Shown here: piece by piece, positions 10,301 to 19,197 of the stretch | Layout: each line of letters opens with the position of its first letter | How positions within the stretch are numbered: position 1 is the stretch's first letter | NCBI GenBank assembly: GCA_944452925.2 | Contig: OX101812.2 | Coordinates: forward strand, 54,456,534 to 54,520,533 | Reading direction: 5' to 3' | DNA from: Chrysolina oricalcia | Lineage: Eukaryota; Arthropoda; Insecta; Coleoptera; Chrysomelidae | DNA: 64,000 bases | The notes under the pieces: generated by a model | What the model was told of the DNA's origin: nothing | What the model saw: the letters and a program-made list of their open reading frames with translations, nothing else | Databases searched by the model: none | Program-made: the position numbers and the translations under genes

Positions 10301-13300
10301 ATTAAAAAAAAAAGTGATAGGAGCTAGCCACCATCCGCGGGCATCCGGTACAGTTTCATATCCATCCTGTGATGAATGACAATGAGGGTAATTCAAATTA
10401 TTTGTGATCGTGTACTTTGTCGCTTCTATCAAAAAGTTCTGGCGACTTCATTTTTCTAAATAGAACACCCCGTATATTAATTTTTTTTAGAATCACTCTT
10501 TTTTATAATACTCTTTTGTTGATAATACCATATACCTACCTATCTCTATCGGTTTTCGAGACAAAAAATAATTTGTATTAAGATGGTCCAAAACATAGCC
10601 CTAATAGAGGACTTCGGATAAGGCTGCAGTCATGCCACCACATAACTTTTGGCTTTAAAACTACTGACATGTCCAGGGTTCCTGGCAGCCTCGGGAACCC
10701 CGTAATATGATTGAAATTGTACATATCGTCGGAAATATTGAGATTTGCCATAAAATACAAAACACTAAGTAAGAACTTTAATTTTGTTTAGAGATGTTTC
10801 TTTCAAAATGGCGCTAAATTCAAAACTATAGCTAGAGCATTGTTATTGAAAGATGTATTGTGTAGTGTAGGCAGTGCCGGATAAAGTCACCGTGGGGCCC
10901 ATAGCAAATATGAACAAGAGGCCCTTGATTTGCATTAACTATTAAAGTATAGAATATAAAATAAAACAGCACATTTACAAAAATACTTTCCCATTTTGCT
11001 CCTTAACACAATTTTAATATGCTTTAACGTTGAAAAAGAACGTTCTTCGCTATAGTTGGTGATTATCAAAATCAAGTAAATGCAAAACACTATTCCAACA
11101 TTTGGGATATGAATTTTCCGTTAACATTTTATAAACTTGAAATTCCCGAGCCTCGGGCATTTTTTTTTTGCTGTCAATATCAGCAGCCACATCTGTTGAG
11201 CAGCTTAGCAAACTGCACCAGTTCATTACCCAGACTGCCTTCCACATCGTCTGGGAAAGAATTGACGATAATTGGAGTTCTTTTTAAGATCTTTTCTGTC
11301 GAAGTATTCCAAATACACTAGTCACTTGATGGTAAGTTTCCATGCGTTTAGCTAATGCAGACAATTACTACAATAAAAAGATGAATTTCATAACTTTGTC
11401 CAGGTGTTTGATGTTCTACAACTTCTTCGAATGTAGTAGAGCTGCTGCTGAAATGCAAAGGTTTAGTCTCCTTGGCTGAAATGGTCTTACTTTGTATTTC
11501 GCTTGCGTTTTCTTGAAATGGCGCCATTTTGAAAGAAAAATCCCTAAACAAAATTAAAGTCCATAGGGTTTTGTATTTTATGGAAAATCTCAATATTTCC
11601 GTCGTTATGAACAATTTCAATCATATTACGGGGTTCCTGAGGCCGCCAGGAAGCATACCTTGAGGAAAAGTTGCCGAAAAACGTGTCAGTAGTTTTAAAG
11701 CCAAAAGTTGTGTGGTTGCATGACTGCATCTAGTCCTCTATTGAACTTAAATAAATTAGTACTCTGAATTCATGACAAGTTGATTTAGGCACTAATTTGG
11801 ATAAACGCGAAGTATTTAATTTACACCGAGAAATCGACCCTATATCATACAGCGCGAGCTAAAATTACTAGTATTTCCGTTATGCATAAAACTGGTCAAA
11901 AGTTCGTTTTTTATTTCAATTATATTATTCGATAAATTGAAAGATGAAGAAAAATGACATATCCTATCCCTATTCCTAACTAATCAAGTTTTCTTAATAA
12001 ATCCGCTTTTTTGGGAAAAAATTATTTTTAAAGAATTTGATTTTAGGTTGCCATGGAACTATCAAGCTTTTGGTAGTTTGGTGACTTTCATAAGTAATTT
12101 ATAAATAGTTACTGACGGTGTTTCAAAAAATATCCCAAAATTAATGCAAATATTGATTATTCAAAAAAATTACAGCTTACAATCGAATTCAGTTGAGTGA
12201 AGGTTCTGGTAATAGTTATTTACCTAACAAGTGCGGAAAGTAGTACTTTTCCGCACGCGACGCGAACGACGCGGAGCGGAGTTCGGGCAAGCCGTCAAGG
12301 GCGGAAAAGACGTTTTCCGCAAGAGTTAGGTACAATGTTTTTCCTACGAGTGTTTTTGTCCATCTTATTTATGGAAAAAAAAAAGATTTTTATTTAACAA
12401 GATTTTATAATAATTCTACAAAATGACACATAAGAATAGTTACATAGATCATTTAGTTAGTCCTAAATATCCTCATTATCAACAATATAAAAATCGTGCG
12501 GAAAAGTAACTTTTCAGCACTAGTGCGGAAAAGTAACTTTTCAGCACTAGTGCGGAAAAGTAACTTTTCCGCATGATTTTATCTTTCCGCGAGATTTATA
12601 ATGAGATCGAATCTTGTCTATTTTTTTTTCTTTGGTGTTATGGCATCGACTGCTATGGCCATTAGCCACGTGTTCTGGATAGGTTAATTGGAACGCAACA
12701 GTGAATCGTGCAGGACTCACCCGAATCGAGTCTATTAACGACTGTTCGATAATAACTTTCCGATATTCAGTAATTTACATAAAATTAATTTCAAAATATA
12801 AAGTAATTAAGACATCAAAATGAATAGTGATATTTAAAATTTGACAGGATTTGATATGGTATTATAGCAATTAAATTAATATCTGAAATAGCTCAGTTGG
12901 CAAAGTAAGGGAGCAGTCGTTCTACGTTAATGGTTAATGGGGTAGGTAGGTGGTTTGTTTTTGTTTTGAAATCGATGAGAGTACTTACTGTTCAATTTTC
13001 GATATATTTTGCAATATTTGTATATTCAATGACGACGTGAGTGTTTTTGATAGAATCTGTTTTGAAAAAAATTATTTGCTCGTACTACAAAATTTCATAT
13101 ACCTACCTACTCGTGGGAAATGTATGTCATTTCATGCTCATTGTACAATATACTAATCTTGAATTAAAATATTGTGCTTTAAAGAGAAAATCTTGCGTAA
13201 AAGTAAAAATCGTGCGGAAAAGTAAAAATCGTGCGGAAAAGTAGAACTTTCAAAACGAAAAATCGTAGGAAAAAACTGTATTTATAACTCCATTGATTTT

Positions 13301-13656
13301 TTAGGGTTGGCTCAATAAAGATGACCAAGCTGATTTCAGCATAGACGTTAGTACTCTGAATTGGCCAACATATTTCAATGAATTAACACTAGGAGCCAGA
13401 GTATTTTTGAGTAAGGATCCCAAATCGACCCTTAAAGTTGCAAAAGGAAAAGATAACATGTAAGTTGTGGATCAATAAGGATTGCAAAGATGGAAATTTA
13501 TATTTTGTGGTTTTCAGATTATTTGCTGTCAATTTGGCCTGGCAAGCAATGGTGTTCTCCTTAGGCTGGTACCTTTTCGCTTGCATTACTGGACAAACAA
13601 TGTATTCTTCTGTTCTCATTGTACCAGTATTCTTATTTTTATTCAACTTGCTGTAA
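7122..13656 (+). CDS. Fatty acyl-CoA reductase, 3' part (five exons)
   Basis: Exons 7122-7304, 8680-8929, 9040-9142, 13305-13459 and 13518-13656 join in phase to 275 residues plus a TAA stop. Each intron has GT...AG ends. The family reduces fatty acyl-CoA to a fatty alcohol with NADPH, for wax, pheromone or ether-lipid synthesis, and usually sits in ER or peroxisomal membranes. The first exon opens with GSWKEPVPGW and continues through NGPQGFLMGASKGV, the end of the Rossmann domain of insect reductases. Later exons carry the C-terminal 'sterile' domain (GRPILMKLHRNVN, EWKF) and a closing hydrophobic membrane segment. The N-terminal part (about 220 residues, with the GxxGxxG and YxxxK sites) is not in this window, so the gene starts upstream or is truncated. 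AATAAA at about 13826 could be its poly(A) signal. Confidence 0.9.
7305..8679. other. Fatty acyl-CoA reductase intron with a MITE
   Basis: This 1375-bp intron contains a short TIR element at about 7671-7816. I see nothing else assignable in it. The ORFs across 8091-8330 and 8509-8754 look like chance or cross into the exon. Confidence 0.6.
7671..7816. mobile_element. Short TIR MITE
   Basis: About 146 bp that starts GGGCCGGTTTTTCAATTCG and ends in the imperfect inverse, CGAATGAACAACCGGTTTT. The interior is AT-rich with no ORF. The GGGCCGGTT...AACCGG ends are of a kind common in insect MITEs. No target duplication was assigned. Confidence 0.45.
8680..8929 (+). CDS. Fatty acyl-CoA reductase exon B
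   Basis: Acceptor TTTTCCATACAG ends at 8679 and the donor GTGAGT starts at 8930. It encodes the linker into the C-terminal domain (VYHATSSTRNPFRW, then FFPAMILDTVTRLSGGRP). Its phase matches exons A and C. Confidence 0.9.
9040..9142 (+). CDS. Fatty acyl-CoA reductase exon C
   Basis: Acceptor TTTTTTTAG ends at 9039 and the donor GTAAAT starts at 9143. It encodes LMKLHRNVNASLNMLEKF followed by SEWKF, the conserved core of the sterile domain. Confidence 0.88.
9318..10350. mobile_element. Palindromic TIR element, family shared with 59166-60420
   Basis: The left end TACCGGTTGTCGGCG mirrors the right end CCGCGGGCATCCGGTA. Sub-terminal sequences are also inverted; for example the stretch around AGCAACATGG near 9702 mirrors the end of the right half. 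The same layout and much of the sequence recurs at 59166-60420. There is no coding capacity. Target duplication is unclear. Confidence 0.6.
10586..11750 (-). mobile_element. hAT relic (ZMYM1-like) between inverted arms
   Basis: On the minus strand, 11330-10950 encodes a degraded hAT C-terminal dimerisation region (NYSEERSFSTLKHIKIVLRS), preceded by LLSCSTDVAADIDSKKKM. An N-terminal-like piece (MAPFQENASEIQSK) starts near 11525. The middle of the transposase is missing. About 240 bp at 10586-10850 is repeated in inverted orientation at 11510-11750. The arms may be the ends of an internally deleted element or an independent inverted pair. It is certainly non-functional. Confidence 0.6.
12190..12400. 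repeat. Crypton-end-like repeat with GTGCGGAAAAGT palindromes
   Basis: The segment begins with an inverted motif (GTGCGGAAAGTAGTACTTTTCCGCAC is split around 12231-12256) and continues with a GC-rich block, GAACGACGCGGAGCGGAGTT. Nearly the same block occurs at 41600-41720, where it borders a tyrosine-recombinase relic. That link suggests this is a Crypton 3' end. Confidence 0.5.
12496..12590. repeat. Three tandem GTGCGGAAAAGTAACTTTTC units
   Basis: A unit of about 31 bp, each with an imperfect hairpin (GTGCGGAAAAGTAACTTTTC), is repeated nearly three times in tandem and separated by AGCACTA. Two further partial units occur at 13205-13240. It looks like slippage of a transposon end. Confidence 0.65.
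12884..12920 (+). repeat. tRNA-like 5' half (possible SINE head fragment)
   Basis: GAAATAGCTCAGTTGG followed by a GGGAGCAG stretch matches the acceptor/D-arm half of a tRNA, most like tRNA-Phe, and includes an A-box. No B-box or acceptor partner follows, so it is a fragment and not a tRNA gene. Confidence 0.35.
13305..13459 (+). CDS. Fatty acyl-CoA reductase exon D
   Basis: Acceptor TTTTTTAG ends at 13304 and donor GTAAGT starts at 13460. It encodes GWLNKDDQADFSIDVSTLNW, then YFNELTLGARVFLSKD, typical of the C-terminal domain of insect reductases. Confidence 0.9.
13518..13656 (+). CDS. Fatty acyl-CoA reductase last exon
   Basis: Acceptor GGTTTTCAG ends at 13517. The exon encodes the terminal membrane segment (LAWQAMVFSLGWYLF) and ends in TAA at 13654-13656. 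Confidence 0.9.
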
Positions 13657-13946
13657 TTGTTTGGAGTTGCAGATTTTATAGTATTTTCAATGTTTAAGCG
13701 GTTCAAGGGGTATGACTGAATGTTGGAAAAGGGCCAATTTTCTTACAATTTTTATTTAAATGTTTGTAGATCTGATATTTCTATATAATTCGCTTTTGTA
13801 TGTTTATTTCACTAATATATTGTTGAAATAAAAGAAAAATCACGTTTTTTTGTGCAGCATATTACATACCAGGTGATTCTAATTCAATTATATGTAAGGG
13901 GAACTCCGAAACGGTAGGTGATACTAACTAATATGGTTAAATTGGG

Positions 13947-15345
13947 GTAATTATTATGCAAAAATGACTTGTTGTCCTACTTCAATCAAAGCCAGCTCCA
14001 AGCTTGTGAAGTAGCACGTTTTCTTTAATTAGATAAAAAATTATGTGTTAGAAAAACTCTTCTGGTCTCCCATTGTCTAGAAACAAAGAAAATAAATTCT
14101 TTGCATGTGTTTTCAGTCACGACGTTTCAACAGTTAACATCTACTCTCGTTATCAAGTGTGTGAATGCGACAAGATATCTCGGATACTTATTATATAGTC
14201 TGTGCCATTACCGAGCAACTAATGTACCTGCTATAAAGGTAATTATGATCTTCGTGGAGTTTCTCAGATAATCAATGTCAATTAATGTGATAGCTTGCTC
14301 CTTCCGATGTAATAAAAATTCATTTCGGAATTTTTCAGGTACACCGTCCTTAATTGGGTTTTCTGGCGGGTGTTATTATTGATAACAGGTCTTGATCCAG
14401 AGTTTTAGTGAAATTTCAATCGATTTAGCTGAGTGAAAAGTGGCATCCACACATTCCGAATCTCTATGCTCGTCTGACTGAACACGTCATTATTCAGAAT
14501 ATATGCCGACTCTATAAACTTTCTTTTATACCAATGTTGTTCTTTGTGGATAACTTCGGCTTCCGACCATGCGATGCTATGCTGATTAGTCCATATATGA
14601 TCTGCTATTCTCGACTTCGATGTTTCTCCTCGCTGAGTATTTTTCTTGTGTTCACCGATTCTCACATTAGTGGCATCTTAGTTTCTCCAACATAATCCAT
14701 CCCACATTCACACGGAACTCAGTTAATGCAGTTTTTGGAGTCATTATTCTCTTTGGGTGGTCTCGTTTTTGTGAGTTTGCTACGAATGGTGTTACTGGAT
14801 CTGAAGCATGTTCGGATGTTGTACCTCGTTCCAATTCGTCATATCTTATCCGATAAAGATTTTATATAGGGAAGACATAGGGTAGGCTGTGTTGGTTCAT
14901 CTGATTTCTCGTTGTTGCCTCTTCTACGGTTAAGGAGCGCTGCTATATGTTTGTCGGAGTACCCATTCCGTCGCAGGTCTTTCTTGATGTTATTCAATTC
15001 GTTGGTCAGACTCACATCGGTGTTGCAGATACTGTAGGCCCGGTCAACCAACGAGCGGATAATTCCTCCATGATGGTTCGACTCAAAATTCAGGTATTGT
15101 CCGGTGTGAGTTGGTTTCCCAGAAGAATGCTAACACTAATAAATTGTCAACCACTTTCAAATAAACACTTATCTGATTTATTTCCCAAAAAATTGCCGGT
15201 CGAAGCCGGCCACTTCTACGGGTTGCAAATAATTGAAAATCTTGGCAAAAATATTGTGGGATTTCACTTGAGCTGCTACTTCAAAAGCTTGGAGGTAGTA
15301 CTTTTTCTTTTATTGAAGTAGGTCAAACGATAATTTTTGCATTAA
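13947..15345. repeat. Inverted pair flanking Penelope-like relic
   Basis: About 70 bp at 13947-14015 (with AATTATTATGCAAAAATGAC and CTCCAAGCTTGTGAAGTAGC) is repeated inverted at about 15275-15345. A related direct repeat of the right copy occurs near 15360-15480. The Penelope-like sequence 14060-15120 lies between, which suggests it sits inside a TIR element of uncertain limits. Confidence 0.45.
14060..15120 (-). mobile_element. Penelope-like element relic (3' coding part and terminal repeat)
   Basis: On the minus strand, 15120-14850 reads as the linker after reverse transcriptase (SLVDRAYSICN, ELNNIKKDLRRNGY, LPYIKSLSDKI). 14665-14405 reads as a GIY-YIG endonuclease C-terminal part (MRIGEHKKNTQRGE, HWYKRKFIESAYI). 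14060-14270 matches the terminal repeat of the second copy at 43690-44940. Frameshifts separate the pieces. Penelope-like elements use target-primed reverse transcription with a GIY-YIG nuclease. This copy is 5' truncated and dead. Confidence 0.8.
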
Positions 15346-16100
15346 TAATTAACTAATTCTCATCCCAAAACAATTGCATGTCGAAGCTGGCTACTTCTTC
15401 CGGTTACAAAATAATCGATTGCGATTGCGAGATTTTATAATTAACAACAACAAAACAAGTCATTTTTGCATTAACAATAATCCGATGTACAACTTCGAAT
15501 AATTGTTGGTTGATGCGGGCCAAGTCTTCGCGAGTTATTATCGAGATATTTATGGTAAAATTATCACGACGTTTGGACCACACTGCTACTTTAAATGTTT
15601 GGAGCTGGTACTCTCTGAATGATGCGAGACCAACAAAATCACATGTAGACCTCGAGAATACTATGCACAACTTTAAACAGTTGCTGAAATAATATTGAAA
15701 AATAATGTGAAACTATTTTAAGCTAGCACATTGGGAGCGGACAAAAAGTAAATTTTCATTGACAACAGTTCAGTATGTAACTTTCCGGTTCTTTTTAAGT
15801 ATTGTGAATACTCACGCCTGAACCTTAGTGTTTTTTTTTAGAATGGACATACTTGTACAGAAAATCAAAACGCTTCAAAGTGCGTCCGAAGTCTCCCGAA
15901 ATCGCACTGAAGTTAACTCGAGTGGAGTTCGGGCGACTTCGGGTGCACTTTGAAGCATTTAGAGTAACTTCCAGTGAATATTATTTGCAGATCTAGTACT
16001 GTGATCATGAACGTCAGATTTTTTGATTAACATTTTTGCCTTTTTACAAATTTCTAACAGGACACTGTATAGATATAGGGTGGGTAGTGGCATTATTTGA
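15121..16100. other. Gene-free stretch with a short hairpin element
   Basis: No gene was recognised. An imperfect palindrome at 15868-15962 (arms CGCTTCAAAGTGCGTCCGAA and its inverse) reappears as the centre of the larger palindrome at 35130-35690. The 88-codon minus-strand ORF at 15404-15670 has no recognisable domain. Confidence 0.5.
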
Positions 16101-16966
16101 AGTCTCAGAAAAAGAGGGTGACAATGATATCTCTAGCCTGAATTTGTAATAATTCTGATAGCTCTTTTCTGAAGTTTGAAAATATTTATAGCTCCACTGG
16201 AATTTCCCCAGAGAACGATCCCATAACTGATATGAGAGTGGAGAAGGGACAAATATGTAGTTTTCAGTGCATCATAGCTGATGATATTCTTCAGTTGACG
16301 TAAAAAAAGTGCTACATAATCTACTACTCAATTGTTTGATGTAATCATTCCAAGAGAGATTGCTGTCCACAATGACTCCAAGTAATGTTACACTGTTTAC
16401 ATCCGGCGTAGTGCTTCTAGCTGCAACATGTTGTTGAGTTCTGTTAGAACTCAATTTGAGTTTGATTGCAAAAAACCAAGTTTCTGCCTTACTATTTACC
16501 GCTTTAGATATTCTCGCAAGTTCTAATGAGTCCGTATCGGAATAACTGAAAGCGGCTAATATCATTTACATAAATGATAAACAATAGCGGCCCCAAAACT
16601 GATCCTTGAGGAACACCATGCTTAACAACTTTGAAATTCGAAGTAGTATACTGTAGTTACAGCTTGATGTCGACCCTCTAAATGTGACCTCATTAAATAT
16701 AAAAAGACACTCCCCTGATGCCATAGTAAAATAGTTTCTCCAGTAAGATGTTGTGAGAGACGCAGGCGAAGGCCTTGGATAGGTCACAGAGAGCAATTGC
16801 TGTGTGTTGCCTAGCTCAATGCCCTTGACTAAATCGCTAACGACTCTAAAACAGCTTGCATCGTAGAGCGGTTCTCACGAAAACCAAATTGTGAATCGTT
16901 AAAAAACTTAAGTTTTTCAAAATATGCGGTGAGGCGTTGTTTAAGGATTTTCTCAACGAATTTACC

Positions 16967-18153
16967 AGGGAATATGCATGATTTTTTTAAAAAAATTTAA
17001 TAAATCTTTTACTTCGTTACAACATAGTAAAAAATATAAATACGGTTGAAAGCCTTGGAATTAATTTTTAGAATAATATATAAAATACCGATTGAATTTG
17101 ACCTATTTGAACGCTTACATTTTCGCGCGCTGTGGATGACGTCACATGGCGCGATCAGTGTTGTTCTTCTTCAGTGTCGTTCGTTGAGACGTACTCTGAT
17201 TGCTCTACTTGCTTAAAGTTGATTTTTTATAAAAGAGTAAGAAAAATGCAGTACAAGTGTTAGAGAGAGATGAACATATGTGAAAGTGATCTCGATCAAC
17301 CAGAGCAGTCTTCAATGAACAAGCCTTTCTATAGTTATGGCCATTGACACTATTGACAGTTATTAATTAGATTAGGGATTCGCAGTTTTAATCGTTCTTA
17401 CGATAATGGAAAATGCTAAAAAACCATTTCATAGGTATTGTCTAGTACCGGAATGCCAAAACACAATTATAAGTACACCAAGTAAAGTATTTTTTTCTGT
17501 TCCAAGAGATGCGAAAATACGTAAACAATGGTGTGAGGTTATGAGAAGAGGCGAAGTATCTCCAATATCACATTTACATTGTTGTGAAGATCATTTCAAT
17601 GTGAGTACATTGTATTTCGATAGTTTACATGAAGTGAATTGATCAGAAGTAAGTTTTGTATGCATACATGTTTTGTATGCATAGATGTTTTGTATATACC
17701 TGCCTCACCTAAATTACAGAAGGAAAACTATCATTTGATAAACTATTACTATGTATCAGTTCAGGTATTGTCGGATTGTTCTTTGACAAAACCACTTTCA
17801 GTCATTGCTCTTGATAATTTACAATTTTCACTAGACTAAAATCGCACTATGTAATGGAAAATACTACAAATATATAAATAAAAACAAATTTTCTATGAAA
17901 GACGACTAGCACAGTATGAATATCAACACAGATACATTTCACAACGTGCCATGTGACGTCATTCTTCGTTTCGACCAATGGTGATGCGTTTCGAAAATTT
18001 GAATTCCGCGCGCTTATTATGCACTTTTTGATTAAAGTTTTATGGAGTTACATACAAACTAAATGTTGAACTATTGGTTTAGGTGTAATTTCAAGACAAT
18101 AAAGTATCGGAGGTAAAAAAATCAAGTAAATTTAAATCACTTGCATATTCCCT
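16967..18153 (+). mobile_element. THAP-domain DNA element inserted in a LINE
   Basis: The 1.19-kb insert splits the LINE reading frame. It starts AGGGAATATGCATGATTT and ends with the inverse TTGCATATTCCCT. Sub-terminal inverted sequences share ATGACGTCACATGGC (around 17137) and its inverse (around 17945). It carries one THAP exon but no transposase catalytic domain, so it is likely a deleted, non-autonomous relative of P-type (THAP) transposons. No target duplication is seen. Confidence 0.6.
17406..17600 (+). CDS. THAP-type zinc finger exon
   Basis: The ATG at 17406 opens a 65-residue THAP domain: YCLVPEC gives the first two cysteines, then FFSVPRDAKIRKQWCEVMRR, then CCEDHF for the final C-x2-H. 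THAP domains bind DNA and occur at the N-terminus of P-element-type transposases and in some host regulators. A donor (AAT/GTGAGT) follows at 17601, and without splicing the frame stops at 17642. No second exon with the usual AVPTIF box was found. The surrounding inverted ends argue for a transposon origin. Confidence 0.65.
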
Positions 18154-18760
18154 ATTGTCGACAAATGAAATATCACCATTTTTCAAAAGAGGAATAACTC
18201 GGGATAGTTTGAATACATTAGGAAATATACCAGAGACGAATATGAGATTGATAAGATTGGTAAGTGGTTGTAAAATGATGTTGGAAGTTTCTTTATAATT
18301 ATCTCACTATTTCATTAATTTGCGTCCAAGCACTTGTAATTTTTAAATTACGCTAAAACTTCATCTGCAGTTACTGGGGATAAAAAGAAAGAACTACTGG
18401 GAACAGGGAAGTTTCTGAAATTGAGTTAATCAAGACTTGATGTTGTTGGAAGAGATTTTATGATTTCACCAGCAATTTCAAAAAAATCGTTGAAAGTATC
18501 GGGAGATCGCTGGTATGAGTACTGGCTTTGTTTTTATTTCTTTCAAAATTTATTATTTTCCAACATGATTTGGATTTGTTTTCAGAAGAAATGATGAAAA
18601 TTGATGTTACTTATTCTCTGTTTCTTTCATCGTAAGATAATTATGTTTATAAATGAATGAACAATTAGTTCATTGAACCTTTTCTACCCTTTAAAGAAAT
18701 AGAAATATAGTTCGTTTATGTTTTGAGGTAAATAAAATGTTTTTTGTGACAAAAGATGAA

Positions 18761-18766
18761 TTTATT
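18761..18766 (-). terminator. Candidate poly(A) signal of astacin gene
   Basis: AATAAA on the minus strand, about 220 nt after the stop codon. It is the nearest clear hexamer downstream of the gene. Confidence 0.4.
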
Positions 18767-18984
18767 GTTCATTTTAAGCAAGATAAGCTCAGTTATAACA
18801 CGTGAATTGTATAAAATCAATAAATATTTAATACATCGACCACATTCTTGGAAAAAATCTGAAATAATATTCAAATAATACACGTCCTAAAAGTGGTGGT
18901 GGTAATAAAACTAGCAAGCGCACACACACAGACACATACATTGGTGAAAAAAAATAAGTTAAATAAATATAGAATCAAACAGTT

Positions 18985-19197
18985 TCATTTCTTGTTTGTA
19001 AATAAAGCTAGTAATCCATTTGCTGCTTGTACGAAGGGATTTGTTTCTTCTTTTCCGTTATTTTCTGCATTACCGCTTGATGTTTTCACTGTTACCTCAG
19101 CTGTTTTTTCTGGACAGTTGTACATGGCATTGATTTTTGTTATGTCGCCTTTGCTGAAACCATCCCTCTGACCCATCTTCTCGACTTTCTTTGGGTC
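18985..19197 (-). CDS. Astacin exon 4: C-terminus
   Basis: Acceptor ATGTTACAG ends at 19198. The exon encodes DPKKVEKMGQRDGFSKGDIT, the last conserved cysteine, and a low-complexity tail ending LLALFTNKK before the stop. Confidence 0.92.
   Translation of the reverse strand, partial: DPKKVEKMGQRDGFSKGDITKINAMYNCPEKTAEVTVKTSSGNAENNGKEETNPFVQAANGLLALFTNKK

Larger units (their letters stand above)
9143..13304. other. Fatty acyl-CoA reductase intron filled with transposon relics
   Basis: This 4.2-kb intron holds a palindromic element (9318-10350), a hAT relic between inverted arms (10586-11750), Crypton-end-like repeats (12197-12600 and 13200-13245) and a tRNA-like half (about 12884-12920). The rest is AT-rich and shows no gene. 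Confidence 0.65.
16130..18520 (-). mobile_element. Non-LTR retrotransposon (Jockey/CR1-type) reverse transcriptase relic
   Basis: From 18400 to 18154 the minus strand encodes LQPLTNLINLIFVSGIFPN and VIPLLKNGDISFVDN. From 16966 to 16270 it encodes GKFVEKILKQRLTAYFEKLK, DSQFGFRENRSTMQAV, LGPLLFIIYVNDI and SLGVIVDSNLSWNDY-like pieces. Several stops and frameshifts are present. The gap between the two parts is the THAP element 16967-18153; about 10 residues of the usual YRPISLLP region are missing at the junction. Confidence 0.8.

Noticed and set aside
12884..12950. A tRNA-Phe gene
   Set aside because: Only the 5' half is present; no B-box or 3' acceptor strand follows.
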